From contig JAUMIR010000005.1 in assembly GCA_030847615.1 (NCBI GenBank), positions 171,334,596 to 171,398,595 of the forward strand: 64,000 nucleotides of DNA, written 5' to 3'. Position 1 is the first letter of the stretch. Every line of letters begins with the position of its first letter. Shown here piece after piece: positions 1 through 11,130 of the stretch. This stretch comes from Gambelia wislizenii (Eukaryota > Chordata > Lepidosauria > Squamata > Crotaphytidae). The notes under the pieces are model-generated. The model was given only the letters and a program-made list of their open reading frames with translations, was not told the DNA's origin and ran no database searches. The translations under genes were made by a program, and so were the position numbers.

Positions 1-840
1 AATCACACATTTGTGTTCCATGTTTACTCCCTAAACATGCTTCAACCACTTCCAGGTAAAGAAGAATTCTGACTAGTAAGCCAGTGGTTCTTGCTTCTAA
101 GTACTTATTGAGTGCTTAGATTACTGCTAGCAGTCTTCTATGCACCCAGTCCCTGTTTTCTTCTGCTCTAGTTAAGCCATATTGCTATGGGGCTGTGTAG
201 ATCTCTATTGCCAATGAGAAAGAATGGAGGAGGCTCTGTTGCTAGGCAACCATCATATGGTTGGTTCCTTACTTCACATATATGACAAAATGGCACTCTG
301 AAGTAGGAGGAAAAATGGTCATATAGTACCTGCGCAAGAGGAGCAGAAAACATGGTGTCCCACACAATAGAAGCTAGTTTATCAGGTTTCAGCAAAAACT
401 GAATGAATGTCAAGCTAGGATGAACTTGGTTGCTCTCCATAGTGAGGTCTGATATTTAAGGATGGCACAAAACAATGCTATCTTCTTTTCTTTATTTCAA
501 CAGCAACCTAACAGTGTGTTGTATTGGCAACAGATTTCTCCACTGCAACAAACTCCTTGAATAAACTGGAAATTTCAGTGTCTAGTACTGTCAATATGAC
601 ATTTTTCATAGGCACAAAATTCTTTTGCATTAGAATAACTAGAAAGAAGAGGAGGGGAAAAACATATTGATGAGCTGCCAACTTGGAAAGAAATGGATTG
701 CATTAATTTCACAGTATAAATAAGAACATGATGCAGACATTTTACCAGGGCTTGTAAATAATTGCATGCAGCACTTTTAAGCTTTCTTTTCCCCCAAAGC
801 AAATAGTGAACGATCTGTTCTTGGGCAAAGAATACAGCCT
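1..840. other. Unannotated, apparently unique sequence
   Basis: No repeat, RNA gene or coding exon is recognised in this AT-rich stretch. The reading frames in it are short, lack domain-like composition and are not flanked by convincing splice sites. It is treated as intergenic or intronic background. Confidence 0.5.
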
Positions 841-867
841 GTGTTCACTGTGGGGCTAGATACTATC

Positions 868-916
868 ATAGATAGTAATTCTATGAGGAGTATTTTCATG
901 ATCTGGACAACCCCTT
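868..916. mobile_element. Terminal fragment of type III MITE (Harbinger-like)
   Basis: About 50 bases match the right end of the longer elements ending near 52,785 and 58,096: a TCTATGAGGAGTATTTTCA block followed by TCTGGACAACCCC. The rest of the element is not recognisable. The end is followed by TTA, compatible with the 3-bp TSD of the family, but no left end is present to confirm it. Confidence 0.5.
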
Positions 917-1109
917 AGTCATCAACATTCTGAGAGATACTATTCCATTGCTACTTAAAGTGGCGGTTTGTGGACTGGTGCTGGTCTGAGTGTCACTGGC
1001 TCTCAGTGCGTAGAAAATTTCCAGGAAAAACAACAACTGTAGTCAATGGCACAAATATGGTAGCAATCCCTAACATGGGGGGGCGGGGTGGGGTAGACTT
1101 GCCGGTCCT

Positions 1110-1320
1110 CCATATCAGATAGTCTCAGAAGCACTCGTCTATTCTACTTTTGAATAACTCTTAGCATCAGGACATTCTTCCTAATGTTTGGGTAGAATCT
1201 CTTCTTGTAATTTGAATTCATAGGCTCATGCTCTCCAGGTCATGTCCTGGAACAGCAAAAAACAAAGTTGCTCGATCTTCTACATGGCATCTCTTTATAT
1301 ATGTAAAGTATAAAGAAGTT
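1110..1320 (-). mobile_element. Degraded CR1 LINE fragment
   Basis: In plus-strand orientation the stretch reads as an eroded copy of the CR1 3' region seen better preserved at 53.9-54.5 kb. It shares CATTCTTCCTAATGTTT, then a GAATCTCTTCTTGTA block and a run about an AGCAAAAAACAAAG segment in the same order. It is strongly diverged, so it is an old insertion with no coding capacity. Confidence 0.55.
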
Positions 1321-1339
1321 TCCTATATTCCTTTACAGA

Positions 1340-2720
1340 GCTAAGAAACTATTTTTTCTAGCTGTTGTCCAGTCCTTATGCAAGCCGCATAGTCTCAGTC
1401 TGGCTCCAGAATGGCTTCACACAAAAGCAGTTATATCTTAGAGTTCCCGGGTCTAGAGCTGGGATTGGCTGTCTCAGGTCTGGTGATGTGATGTCATTCT
1501 GATGTCATCTCATTAGCTTTTGTGGAGGTGGTGTTGAAATCCTCCCTTCCATCAACCCTTTCCTTACCTGATGCTATGCTGGCAAGACAATACTGTTTGC
1601 AAATTTAGAGAAATGTAATTCTCCGGCAGAATGATGGGAGTTGCAATCAACCTTGAAGCAGCATGATGGGAACCCCATCATGACAATGAGTAATGCCCAG
1701 AATCTCCCAGCCAGCATATCTCCACCCCCATCCCCCTGCCGGTGATATCAGCATTTGGGTGAAAGATCTTTATGTCGGTTTGTGAAACTGTGTTTAATTC
1801 AGGCTTAAGTCTCTTGGAACATGAGGATGTAAAGATTTAATTCAGAGAAAGGAAGGCAGTTATAATCTTTCCTTTTTCTTGGAATAAACAGTAAACTTTT
1901 TGTCAGGAAGGAGAGAAGCGAGGGAGAGGCTTACATTTGCAGACTGGCAATTTGTGACATCCATGCCAGGGGTGTAATGACTCTACTATGGATTTTATTC
2001 TAGACTTCTGTGGACGCTATCCAAGATGCTTGAACCCTAACCACAACATAGGCTGCCTCTTTTGTTTAACTCTAAGGATTTGTCCAATAGACTGTAACTC
2101 ACAACGTTTTATGTCCTGGGATTAAGAATGACATTTATTGTTGGCTTCTTTCTTAGGTAGTCATTATGAGTGGTGTTCATTACTTGAGCTTCATTCCTTT
2201 ATTATAATAGCAAACAACTTTCCCTTTTATGACACTTCTCTGCTGCAGTCCTGTGGGCAGCTTTTTGGAACAAAGTCAAAACCATTAAGATAGTGAAGTG
2301 TGGACCAAATGAGCTGTAATAGTAATGTCACGTGGAGAGATAAAACAAAGTAATTTAGCCCTTTCAAGAGCTAAATTAGAGAGTTCCTCTATCCAGGCTT
2401 TTGTAACACAAATGTAACACTTGTCTTGACTGGAGCAGAGGGAAGAGAAGAATAGAGCCTTATAACAAATTCTTTGAGCCTTAATGAAAGTATACAGTAA
2501 TTATGACATTAACTTGAGATGCCTTTTAGACCTACTGACAGAAAACAAAGGGATTATTTACCTGTATGGGTGAATCCCATTTTTTTGCTAAAGTGAGGAT
2601 TGGTTAAAATATTAAGATGAAAAAATTCCATCATTAGAAAAGTTAGCCATGGCAAAGCACTAGCACTTGGTTTTATTTTTAAATTATTTTTTAAAAGTTG
2701 TAGGTCTCAGGCCCCCAGAA
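1340..2720. other. Unannotated, mostly unique sequence
   Basis: No gene or well-defined repeat is recognised. Around 1,620-1,690 two GATGGGA-containing blocks resemble old palindromic interspersed repeats, but no ends or TSD are visible. Confidence 0.4.
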
Positions 2721-2735
2721 CTATGTATGTAGTAG

Positions 2736-3025
2736 TATGCTGGTGCAGTGGTTAAATGCCAGTACTGCAACCACAATGTTGCAAGTTCAATCCCAAAGGC
2801 TCCAAGGTACACCAGGCCTCCATCCTTTTGTAGGTTGGTAAAATGAGTACCCAGCTTGTGGGGGCAATTAGCTAACCCATATTGGAAACCACTTAGTGCC
2901 TAGCATGCTATAAAGTGGTGTAGATGGTTAAATTCTGTTTCTTAACAATTTGTAAGCTGCTCTGAGAGCCTTTGTGGCTGAAGAGCGGGGTATAAATACC
3001 TAAAAAATAAATAAAATAAATAAAA
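2736..3025 (+). mobile_element. tRNA-derived SINE, family 1
   Basis: A pol III A-box-like CTGGTGCAGTGGTTAAAT at the head is followed by a B-box-like AGTTCAATCC. The body CAAGGTACACCAGGCCT... and the tail TTGTAAGCTGCTCTGAGAG then GAGCGGGGTATAAATA end in an (AAATA)n run. The same order occurs at 37.1, 42.6, 54.5 and 62.8 kb. The head is more diverged than at 54.5 kb, and no TSD is evident. Confidence 0.8.
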
Positions 3026-3171
3026 TTAGTTACTGCTGTAATCACATTTTTTTTTTAAAAAACAACTGTTTTCCATTGCTCAACTCATGAAAATTGTTAT
3101 TTTTTTAAAAAAAAGTATTGCTTTTATAAACCACTGCCCCATGCTACAGAAATCACTCTGCCCTATCTACA

Positions 3172-3275
3172 TCATAGAATCATAGAATCATAGAATTGCA
3201 GAGTTGGAAGAGACCACGAGGGCCATCCAGTCCAACCCCCCTGCCACGCAGGAAATCTTGATGCTCGGGGGTCGC
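3172..3275 (-). mobile_element. CR1 LINE 3' terminus
   Basis: Three copies of the CATAGAAT octamer lead into GAATTGCAGAGTTGGAAGAG and ACCACGAGGGCCATCCAGTC, the inverted 3' end characteristic of CR1 elements. The element runs on the minus strand and is severely 5' truncated, a normal outcome of CR1 retrotransposition. The same end recurs at 58.9 kb with nearly identical sequence. Confidence 0.85.
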
Positions 3276-3385
3276 ATCAGCTTCAGCAGAGTACAAAACA
3301 GGAGCACAAAGCACCATGCAAGTCATCATTTGAATTGTGTGGTATCCTTCCTTCCTTCATCATTTAGTGAGGCCATATGCCTGTA

Positions 3386-3414
3386 GTTATATATATATAT
3401 ATATATATATATAT
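3386..3414. repeat. (AT)n microsatellite
   Basis: About 14 uninterrupted AT dinucleotides follow CTGTAGTT. It is a simple repeat, probably length-polymorphic. Confidence 0.95.
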
Positions 3415-3959
3415 GAATAACAGTTGCATCACAAAAAATGTGGAGATATCCACAGTTGGACTATAATCAAATGCCCAAAGTTTACTCTAGCTGTAGCCAA
3501 ATTTCTTTCAGATTAGAACCTTTTCTGTACAAACAAATGGCTAGAGTGTATTTTAGGAATTGTATATGTTTCCATTATAGGCGGGTCCTGAGCATCACTG
3601 GATAACTTTGGGCCCATCACCATCTTCTAGCTACTGGGAAGAAAGGCAAGATATAAAGGAAAGGGCAAGGGCAAGCAAATAAATCCCACTGAATTAAAAA
3701 AAAAAATTCTAAATAAATGTACATAGGACTGCAGCTTAAGGTGTTAAAGAGAAAAAAGTGACCCATCAATGCTGAGTTTCACCATAATTCACAAGAACAA
3801 AGGCAGAACAGCAATGAACTGTGGCTGTGTGTAAAGTGTTGGTGAAAATACTTGTTACATAGTTGAGGAAAGGATAGTCGAAACATGTGTGTTTTCACAG
3901 ATTGGTGCATAAAGCAGGAAGGACAATTGGCATTTCTAGTCTCCATGTTGATTCCAGGG

Positions 3960-4724
3960 AAAGATAAGTAGGAGTGTACTAGGTACAGCGGTTCTTAAAT
4001 ACGTTTTTAAAAGTTTTCTAAGGATCCAATTTAGGTCAAACTGACCAGCATGGATCCTTTGAAGCAGAGTGCTGAGAGGAGCCATTTTACTATACAAAAT
4101 GCCCTCTTAGGACGTGTATGTCGAGAAGCCAAGTCAAATAGCTGATAAGACAGCCCGGCTCGACAACAACTCAGTTGCAAAGCACAGTACCTGGTGTTGT
4201 CAGTAGCAGTCCTAGAGGGTCAGGAGTCCAGAGAAAGTGAAGAACGAAGAGACAGTCCAAGGTCAAAATTATTCTGACAGGTGGGTCAACAAAGATAGTC
4301 TAAGGTCAAGATATCTGAGGTTTCAAGATAGCAAGGTTCCAAGAGCCAGGAGAGTCAAAGGCAGAGGCTTCCTCCAGGAAACGCAGATAGCCTGAGACAA
4401 GGAATTCAGCGTCCCCCAGCTGCTTATGTTGGCCCAGCTCCTACTCACAGCTGCTGGGTGCTTGATGAGCATCTTTCTCTTAATCTCTGGGAATGACGAA
4501 GCCACACCCTCTCTGCTCTTCTTTGGCTAAAGGTAGGTACCTGCTCTTCTACCTCTTGCTGTTGCTCCACTATGTCTCCTAGGCTTGGACCCTGTGTTGG
4601 GGGAAGGCTAGGCTGCTGAGCCCTGGGTTCTTCAGGGCTAGACTCAGACTCAGCCAGCTCTTCTGCTACTGGCTCAGCCTCCTCGCCTTCTGAGTCCTCA
4701 GAGTTCTGGCTGACCATGACTGTG
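3960..4724 (-). mobile_element. Solo LTR-like element with acidic reading frame
   Basis: Read on the minus strand, the element starts near 4,724 with (A)GTCATGG, close to the TGTCATGG start of the LTR-like sequence at 48,129. The ATG inside that start opens a frame of about 90 residues rich in Glu, Ser, Pro and Gln (EDSEGEEAEPVAEELAESES early on). Next comes a pyrimidine-rich region with repeated GACCTTGGACT-type phrases typical of reptile LTRs. No gag-pol sequence or second LTR flanks it, so it is probably a solo LTR. The 3' boundary near 3,960 is approximate, no TSD was confirmed, and gypsy versus ERV origin is undecided. Confidence 0.5.
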
Positions 4725-5280
4725 TATACACAGGTAACAAGCAGACAAACATTGTACAGGGGGCTGGTAGAACACACAATGTTCTTGAGTATTTGAATCA
4801 AATACAGTTCTTTTGGGTTCCTGAGGGCTTAGATCCATTTTTTAAAAACCTACCTTTTATACCTCACTTTCCTAGGAAAAAAAACAGTTTACAGTACGTG
4901 TGGCCACCTCTGAGTTGGCTTCGATGTGAAGCCAGGGAGTGGGGTTTAGAGTAACCTCATCATTCCCACCAGGAAAGGCTACTTCCTTTGTTTGTATTTA
5001 TGTTTTTCTGGCATGCAGTTGCTATTATTTTTTGAAGGTGTGTTTGTGTGGATACTTGTATATCATGATTAGTGCACCTCTGCTTGTTTGCATATTTTCA
5101 TATTTGCATGCATGACGGGAAGGGGAAAAAAAGCAGAGTGGTTACAGGTTTGTGGCTGAAAATAATGCGAAGTATAGGACATAGCAGGACCATCCTTTTA
5201 CACCAAAGTGAGCTTGCCTAGGGGAAATGCATGGCTGGTAATGCTGCTCTCACTTTGCTTTAACAAGATGTGTGTGGGGT

Positions 5281-5320
5281 CACTCCAGACCAGGAAAATG
5301 CACTCCAGACCAGGAAAATT
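5281..5320. repeat. 20-bp perfect tandem duplication
   Basis: Two adjacent copies of the unit CACTCCAGACCAGGAAAAT(G/T) occupy 5,281-5,300 and 5,301-5,320, with a single difference at the last base. It looks like a recent local slippage or duplication event in unique sequence. Confidence 0.9.
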
Positions 5321-5392
5321 TGAAGCAGAATGTTTTCGTCTGTGTAGACAAGCCCTTAGCAAAAGATACCACTCGGGTATAATTTCCCCACA

Positions 5393-5442
5393 TTATTGTT
5401 ATTGTTATTGCTGCTGCTATTACTACTGCTACTATTACTAGT
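5393..5442. repeat. Mixed (TTA/TTG/TGC)n trinucleotide repeat
   Basis: An imperfect trinucleotide run (TTGTTATTGTTATTGCTGC... then TACTACTGC) with interruptions, indicating an aged microsatellite. Confidence 0.85.
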
Positions 5443-5859
5443 AAGGTCCATACTAAGTCAATGAAGGCAATATGATCTTGAGAGTAATCACTCACTCTAC
5501 ACTTCAGGAGTTCTAACAAACCACATTTTCCTTTTTTTTCCTGGTGCCTGGTACAGTTCTAGTAACTCCTATTGGGAGTAGGTCACATAAAGAAGTGGGC
5601 AGATGGGTTTGTGGCAAATGAGTATGTGGGAGGGGATCTGGAATCTCACAGTGCAGTAGTATCCAGTTTAATGAAGGTTGGCTTTCAGTAACCCGAAATT
5701 GTATCATGATCTTTGGGGAAAATATCTTGGCTAGGAATGTGGCACAGCAGGGAATGCATCCATCACTAGCTGTAACATTTAATGTGGATGGAATGCAAGT
5801 AGGTATTTGTGCTCATTTGTCAAATCTGCACAATCTCATTTTCTTTTCTGAGCCTGTTG

Positions 5860-6400
5860 AGTATGAGGATCACAGCAATCATAACAGTAATAATAATACC
5901 CCATGTTCCCCAATAAAAGACCCCAAGGTGGTTTACAACGTGATTAAAAATAAATACTGTTAAAAACACAGTAAGCTATAATCTTAAAATACAGTAAAGA
6001 TGTGAAGTCGAAGGCTTTCATGGCCAGCATCCATAGATTTTCCTTGGTTTTTATTTCCGGGCTGTGAGGCCGTGTTCTGGAAGTTTCTTTCTGACATTTC
6101 GCCTGCATCTGTGGCTGGCATCCTCAGGGAAATTAAAGAAATTATCATATTAAAACAACAATAAAATTAAAAATGATTTAGAAACACAATAGGAAAAAAA
6201 ACAGGCAGCACCTCCCATTAAAAAGCTTCCCTCCCTTAATAAATTGACAAAAGCCTGTCTAAATAAAAAGGTCTTTGCCTATTGCTAGAAGGACAACATG
6301 GAGGGTGGGCAGGTTGGCTTCTCTTAGAAGGAAGTTCTACAACCTGGCAGCAGTCAAAAGGCAGGTCCATTTGTCCTCAATATACCTCTGTACCAGGGCT
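5860..6400. mobile_element. Old interspersed repeat, split by a Penelope tail
   Basis: The flanks of the 5,999-6,130 Penelope fragment form one repeat. The left part has CCCCAAGGTGGTTTACAACG followed by an AATTAAAA-rich tract. The right part has AAAAAGGTCTTTGCCTATTG, GGAAGTTCTACAACCTGGCA and related blocks. A second copy with the same order of landmarks lies at 7,225-7,532. An L2-like 3' end is the best guess, but neither boundaries nor coding motifs are visible. Confidence 0.45.
5999..6132 (-). mobile_element. Penelope-like element, 3' terminal fragment
   Basis: The block GATGTGAAGTCGAAGGCTTT ... CATAGATTTTCCTTGG ... GGGCTGTGAGGCCGTGTTCT ... GCATCTGTGGCTGGCATCCT matches the arms of the foldback at 61.13-62.14 kb, where the same tail follows remnants of a Penelope-type endonuclease. 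Only the 3' tail survives here. It interrupts an older repeat. Confidence 0.65.
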
Positions 6401-6424
6401 GTGGAACACATAGGGTACAGCTAG

Positions 6425-7015
6425 GTGGGAGAATTAATTGCGGAAAATAACACATTAACTCATTATCACAGCAGTGTTCATTTGTCCCACAATACATTTG
6501 CAAGATCACTGGCATGGAAAGCTATCCGAGTTAGAAGTTTACATGGAGCATACCTGTGAGGAAAGATGGTGACCACGAGTGAATTACCTGCATTATTATT
6601 CCCCCTTTTTTTTGCCTTGTTAAATGAGGCATGCAGAAGAGTGATCTTATACTTAAAAAACTTATTTTTTGTTCTGCCACTCGAAAATAGTGCACAATTG
6701 CTTTCATGAAAAACAACAATGGTGGCTCCAGCTGCTTTGTTGCTAACAAGCCCACCCCCGCGCACACCTGACCAATCGCTTTTTGACTTCTTGAATGTGC
6801 CCCAATTTGAATTGGTTGTTCAAATGGGCTGTAATGTAATGCACATTTTCACGTATTTTTTTGTAATTGTGAAAAACAGTGAAAGCTGTAATCGCAAACT
6901 ACTTAGAGTTTTCAGCCCCCCTCCTTCCAAATATGGTGAATCCTGGTGGGAGCTCATCTAGACAAAAGGTATTTGCCTGCATTCTTTGAGGATTTTTTTC
7001 ACCATCTAGTCAACA
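6425..7015 (+). mobile_element. Type III MITE, diverged copy
   Basis: Collinear with the better copy at 57,447-58,096. Shared landmarks are AAGATGGTGACCACGAGTGA, TTACCTGCATTATTATTC, CTGACCAATCGC, a GAATGTGCCCC block, and the right end GAGGATTTTTTTCACCATCT. The terminal inverted repeats (TIRs) are eroded and no TSD can be read. It has no coding capacity. By analogy with the 57.4-kb copy it is a Harbinger-like non-autonomous DNA transposon. Confidence 0.65.
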
Positions 7016-7224
7016 TCATAGTGTTGCAGCTATTTGTTGAACTGCAAAACCCATCAGCAAACATAGCAAGCATAGACAATGTCTTTTCTTAAAAGCCATC
7101 AGTTTGGAGATGATGGGAGCTGTACTTCAACAACAACTAGAGGGCTGCCTATTATGCTTTATCCTATTGCAGATTCAGATTATATTGAGGATGCACAGTG
7201 AAGTAATTATCATCAAAATAATCA

Positions 7225-7532
7225 TCGCCATTTATAGCTAGCCTTTATGCCAGGATTGGGATGCAAGTCAGCTTACAAATTAAAATGATTACAATATAGT
7301 ATAATTAAAAACATACAAAAGTCAACATTAAAATAGAATTCATCTAGTAATCATTTTAAAACAATTTGAATCACACATACTTTTAAAAGATTTAAAAAAC
7401 CAGTTAAAACAGTACCATTTAAAACAATACAGCACCTATAACAGCCTTTTTTTAAAAAAGCCACCAGTTTCTGGCTGAATGAAAGACAGCAGGGGGAGAC
7501 TATTCTAGTCACCAAGGGGAGAGAATTCCAAA
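7225..7532. mobile_element. Old interspersed repeat, second copy
   Basis: GCAAGTCAGCTTACAAATTA is followed by an AAAACA-rich tract and then the block ACCAGTTTCTGGCTGAATGA, with a GAGAATTCCAAAGTCTAAGG end. The order parallels 5,860-6,400. Its last bases serve as target site of the hAT-like element at 7,541. Family assignment is uncertain. Confidence 0.4.
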
Positions 7533-7540
7533 GTCTAAGG

Positions 7541-7888
7541 CAAGGGTAGGCAACTATTCAGGGTGAAGGGGCCATTTTGTCTCCCTGTGCCTCCCCAGTG
7601 GGCCACATTTCAGTGTGCCCAAAGTGATGCAACATCATTTCTGCCCACCATTTTTACTGAAACCCTCCCCCCCCCACACACAATGATTTGGGATGTTTAT
7701 GTGGCTTTGGAGGGTTAGCGAAAGCAAACTGCTGTGGTTTTTGCAGATTTGGAGGCCAAAAAATCACCCAAAATTCAACCTGCTCCCCAAAATTTATTTT
7801 TTGAGGGGGGGCCTAGGTGATTCTGGGCTCATACTTAGGGATCCCAAGAGTGACATCCAACCCATAGGCTGCATTTTGCCCACCCTTA
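7541..7888. mobile_element. hAT-like MITE with 8-bp TSD
   Basis: The ends are inverted: CAAGGGTAGGCAA at the left and TTTGCCCACCCTTA at the right. The flanks GTCTAAGG (7,533-7,540) and GTCTAAGA (7,889-7,896) make an 8-bp TSD with one mismatch, the size expected of hAT transposases. No transposase sequence is present. A second element with the same kind of ends and a perfect TSD lies at 51,096-51,238. Confidence 0.8.
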
Positions 7889-8052
7889 GTCTAAGAGAAG
7901 CCACTAGAAGCAAAAAAAGCAGTTAACATTGTGCCCATGGAATTCAAGGACAGGGGTATACATATTTTAGTTAGTCTTGGTAGCCAGCCATTATTTGTAT
8001 TTGCTTCTCAGCCTGGTCCTTTTTGCAGGGCAGTCACAGGGGCAGGAAGACT

Positions 8053-8891
8053 GGAGGCCGGTTTACACAGCAGATTTATTGCGGCAACTTGCGGTTTAAT
8101 TATTTTCCGCAGCTGTGCCAGTCAGGTTTTCTTTCTAATTATGTCGCTTTGAAGTTCAGACTTGAATAAGTGTGGGGTGTGTGTCTCTGTGTGTCTCTGT
8201 AAATCTGCCTGTAAATGAACTCACTCCATAAAGCAGAGGGAGAGTAATCTCTCTGCTAAAAGACCTTGCTGCCATGCCGTGGATCGCAAGTTTTTCCAGC
8301 TGCTCTCTCTCTCTCTCTCTCTCTGTCTCTCTATCTCCCCCTCCCTCCCTCCCCCAAGCAGAGAGAGAGAGGGGGGGGGAATAGCAGTTCAGCTTGCTAC
8401 AGCCCTTTGTGAAATGGTTTCTCTCCCTCCCCCGTGCACAGGATAAAAGTGACGAACGAGCTTTTACATACTTTCAAAACAGCAGAGGATGAGAAGGAAT
8501 GCTCCCTGAATGAAAGTTGTTGGGAATCCTTTTTTTTTTTTTTTTTTTGCAAACTGGCTCGCAAAATAGCAGACAGGATTTTTGCAAGTTTCTTCTCTAA
8601 TGGCTACTGTCTTTGCCTCCTCCCTGCCCCTCTTTTAAGCCCACCCCTGCATCATCAACCAATAACAATGCAGCTGTGCTTTAACCCTTAGCGGAATGCT
8701 AGTTTACACTGCCAATAAAGCACTACATTGCAAATATTCCTGCAAAAATAGCGACATGCCCTGCCACGCTATATTTGGGTGTATTACCTCCCCCCCTTCT
8801 GAATGAGGCGATGCTGTGCTGCGATCCGTGGGAACTATGAGCTATCTTAGCGGTATATTTAGGGGAATATTTGCCCGTGTAAACAACCCCT
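8053..8891. mobile_element. TIR-bearing MITE with purine/pyrimidine-rich core
   Basis: The left end GGCCGGTTTACACAGCAGAT and the inverted right end (GGGGTTGTTTACACGGGCAA when reversed) share GTTTACAC and an A/T-rich continuation leading to a GCGGYA motif. The core carries (CT)n, (AG)n and a T20 run. The termination in ACAACCCC recalls the type III elements, so a Harbinger relation is possible. No matching TSD was found and the exact ends are approximate. Confidence 0.5.
8304..8336. repeat. (TC)n microsatellite
   Basis: A run of TC dinucleotides with one GTC interruption lies inside the 8.05-8.89 kb element. It is followed by CCTCCCTCCC and a complementary (GA)n at 8,358-8,370, which could fold back on it. 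Confidence 0.9.
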
Positions 8892-8944
8892 TGGATTTCC
8901 CCCCAATTTCATTTTAACTTCAGAGCTGCTCAGAAATATCAACA

Positions 8945-8971
8945 TGTCATCATCATCATCATCATCATCTT
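8945..8971. repeat. (CAT)n microsatellite
   Basis: Eight or nine perfect CAT/ATC units occur just outside the right end of the preceding TIR element. Confidence 0.95.
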
Positions 8972-9582
8972 TTTGAGTGCCTCTCAAGTCCGTTACAGGT
9001 CAGAGATGAGCCCTCCTTCTGTAGGCATGTGGAAGCAATGGTTTTATATGTTTTGATTGCTTCCAACAGCAAACACTAGATCAGAGATGCGTTTATGCTT
9101 TTCCCTGGTTTTGGACTCAGGAAATGGGTTCAATCTTGTCCAATGCCAAAGAAGCAATCACGATTTCTTTTGAGAGCTACTGAAACCACGAGTAATGTCT
9201 GAGAAGAATTTCTCTCTCTGTAATTAATTTTGTCTTGGGCTGGGCCAAAGGATTTTGCTGCCTAAATTGAAAGTCAATGTTGTGCACATCCCACTCCACA
9301 TACAGATGCTGCTTAGACTGACAGAATCAGCCCTTTACCACACCTGAGGGAGCAAGATAGCTTAAGGGGCCCAGGACAGGTTGTGTGGCCTGCATACCTC
9401 TGTCCTACAGATAGAAATATCTGGGGAGAGCATCAGTCAGAGATCTGCTAGTGCCCTCATAACCAGTATCTGCAGTCTAAAGATATAACAAACTACCTGT
9501 TTGGTCAAGCAGTCACCATACTCCTACATATGGCTGCCCACCCCAGTGACCATAAAAACACAAGGAGCCATTTGGGATCCAA

Positions 9583-9811
9583 GGCCCATTCAAACCACAC
9601 AGTTACCACACTATATTCCACTTTAATTGTCATGGCAACATCCTATAGCATTCAGGGGCTTGTAGTTTGGTGAGGCACTAGAACTGTCTGGCAGAGAATT
9701 ATGAATATCCCTCCTTAAACTTCAGATCTTAAGATTCCATAGAATGTTGCTATGGCCTTTAAAGTGGAATATACTGTAGCATTACAATTGTGTAGTATGA
9801 AAGGACCCCTA
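9583..9811. mobile_element. hAT-like MITE of the AAAGTGGAAT family
   Basis: Ends are inverted: GGCCCATTCAAACCACACAG at the left, and GTGTAGTATGAAAGGACCCC at the right. Internally, ATATTCCACTTTAATTGTCA on the left pairs with a TTTAAAGTGGAATATACTG block on the right, giving a partial palindrome. The same arrangement, better preserved at the ends, occurs at 63.11-63.95 kb, and a partial copy lies at 51.25-51.43 kb. No TSD is clear. Confidence 0.65.
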
Positions 9812-10260
9812 AATCAAAGGCCTATCTAGTTCAACATTCTGTTTGTACAAGAGCCAATTAGAGACCTATGGAAAGCATGCCAGAAGGACATTAATGGATC
9901 TGCATCCTCCAACTTGTGTTCCCCAGAAACTGATACACAGGGGTGCACTGCTTCTGAAACTGGAGGTGATGCATACCTGTTGTGACTAGTAGCCATTGAT
10001 GGTCCCATCAATAAATTTAGCCAATTCCCTTTTTAAAGCCATCCAAGTTAGCAGCCATCACAGCATCCTATAGCAGTAAATCCCACAGTATATCTATGTG
10101 CTGTGTGATTAAGTATTTCCTTTTATCTGTTTTGAATGTCTCACTATTCAGCTTCAGTGGATTCTGGTATTATGAGAGAGGAAGAAAAGTTTCTCTCAAT
10201 TCTTCTTCTGTAACCTGATACCCAGGATGCTGTTAATGGAAAGCACATGCCCAGGCTTCA
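9812..10260 (-). mobile_element. Ancient LINE 3' region (CR1/L3-like)
   Basis: Landmarks AATTCCCTTTTTAAAGCCAT, TATTTCCTTTTATCTGTTTT and TTCAGCTTCAGTGGATTCTG followed by TATTATGAGAGAGG are recognisable as the inverted 3' region of an old CR1-related LINE widespread in amniotes. It is heavily diverged and non-coding. The clade label is by recall of these phrases, not by comparison. Confidence 0.45.
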
Positions 10261-10703
10261 TACAGCTTGGATAATTTAGCAGATCTACAGGTGTTTACTT
10301 CTTATCTGAAAGAGGCCATCTATCACAGGTGCTGCAGTTTTGAGTTTATAACTGTGAACAATGGTATAATTATTTGCTTCTCAAACCTATGGCATAAACT
10401 TTTGAATAGTAAACACTGCAAACAAGAGTTCTGAGGATGGCCTGAACAGACATACCAGCAATCATTTTGACATTTATAATAGAAATATTCTGCTGCAATC
10501 ATTCGCAGTGGGAACATACCGTACAAATTAGTGCAACATAAAGTATATGTAGATAGTGGTCAGTGATTACACATTTGCATAATGAAGGATCAGGTTTTCA
10601 CTCAACACGATACAATCCTGCTATCCATTAGGCATTACAGTACTAGTAAGTAACTGTGATATCACAACTGTAATTCATACCTCAGTTGAATTATATAGAT
10701 ATA

Positions 10704-11130
10704 CAGTAATACCCCAGTACCTGTGGGTGTTTGGTTCTGGGTCCCCATGCGGATAGTGAAATCCACGGATAATAGCGAATGCCACCCACCACCACCACCA
10801 CCCCGTCCCTGCAGGAGCTCTCCCAGGGGAGGGGAGCAGGTAGGTGAGATCCCTCCTCCCCCCTTCCTTCCCCCCACCAACTCCATTGGCCCCCCGTGCT
10901 GCAAACAGAGCTCTCCTGGGGGAAGGGAGGGAGCAGGTGAAATCCCTCCTCCCCTCCCTTCCCCTTCCCCCGCCATCACCATCACCATCATCCCCCGGCC
11001 GTGAATGGAGCTCTCTTGGGGGAAGGGAGAAGGCAGGAGATCCCTCCTCCCTGCTCCCTTCCCCTCTCCATTGCCAGCTGCGGATAATTGAATCAGCAGT
11101 TGGTGAATCATTGAAATGGGTGTGCTACTG
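10704..11130. mobile_element. Tigger/pogo-like MITE with internal triplication
   Basis: The ends CAGTAATACCCCAGTACCTG and GGGTGTGCTACTG are imperfect inverted repeats flanked by TA on both sides (10,702-10,703 and 11,131-11,132), the TSD of Tc1/mariner-class elements. The outer parts resemble the MITEs at 13.73 and 17.73 kb (GTGGATA...GAAATCCACGGATAATAG). The middle is replaced by three GC-rich units of roughly 93-100 bp, each beginning at a GAGCTC (10,815, 10,908, 11,008) and containing an AGATCCCTCCTCCC-type block. The Pro/Gly-rich reading frames across it are low-complexity by-products. Confidence 0.75.
10810..11075. repeat. Three-unit GC-rich tandem repeat
   Basis: Each unit runs GAGCTCTC(C/T)..GGGGGAAGGGAG, then GCAGGTRAGATCCCTCCTCC, then a C-rich tail. 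The units are at about 10,815, 10,908 and 11,008. The composition differs sharply from the AT-rich surroundings. It is embedded in the Tigger-like MITE and absent from its two relatives at 13.7 and 17.7 kb. Confidence 0.8.

Noticed and set aside
8304..8380. Promoter-like CT/GA elements
   Set aside because: Simple repeats within a TIR element, with no transcription unit nearby.
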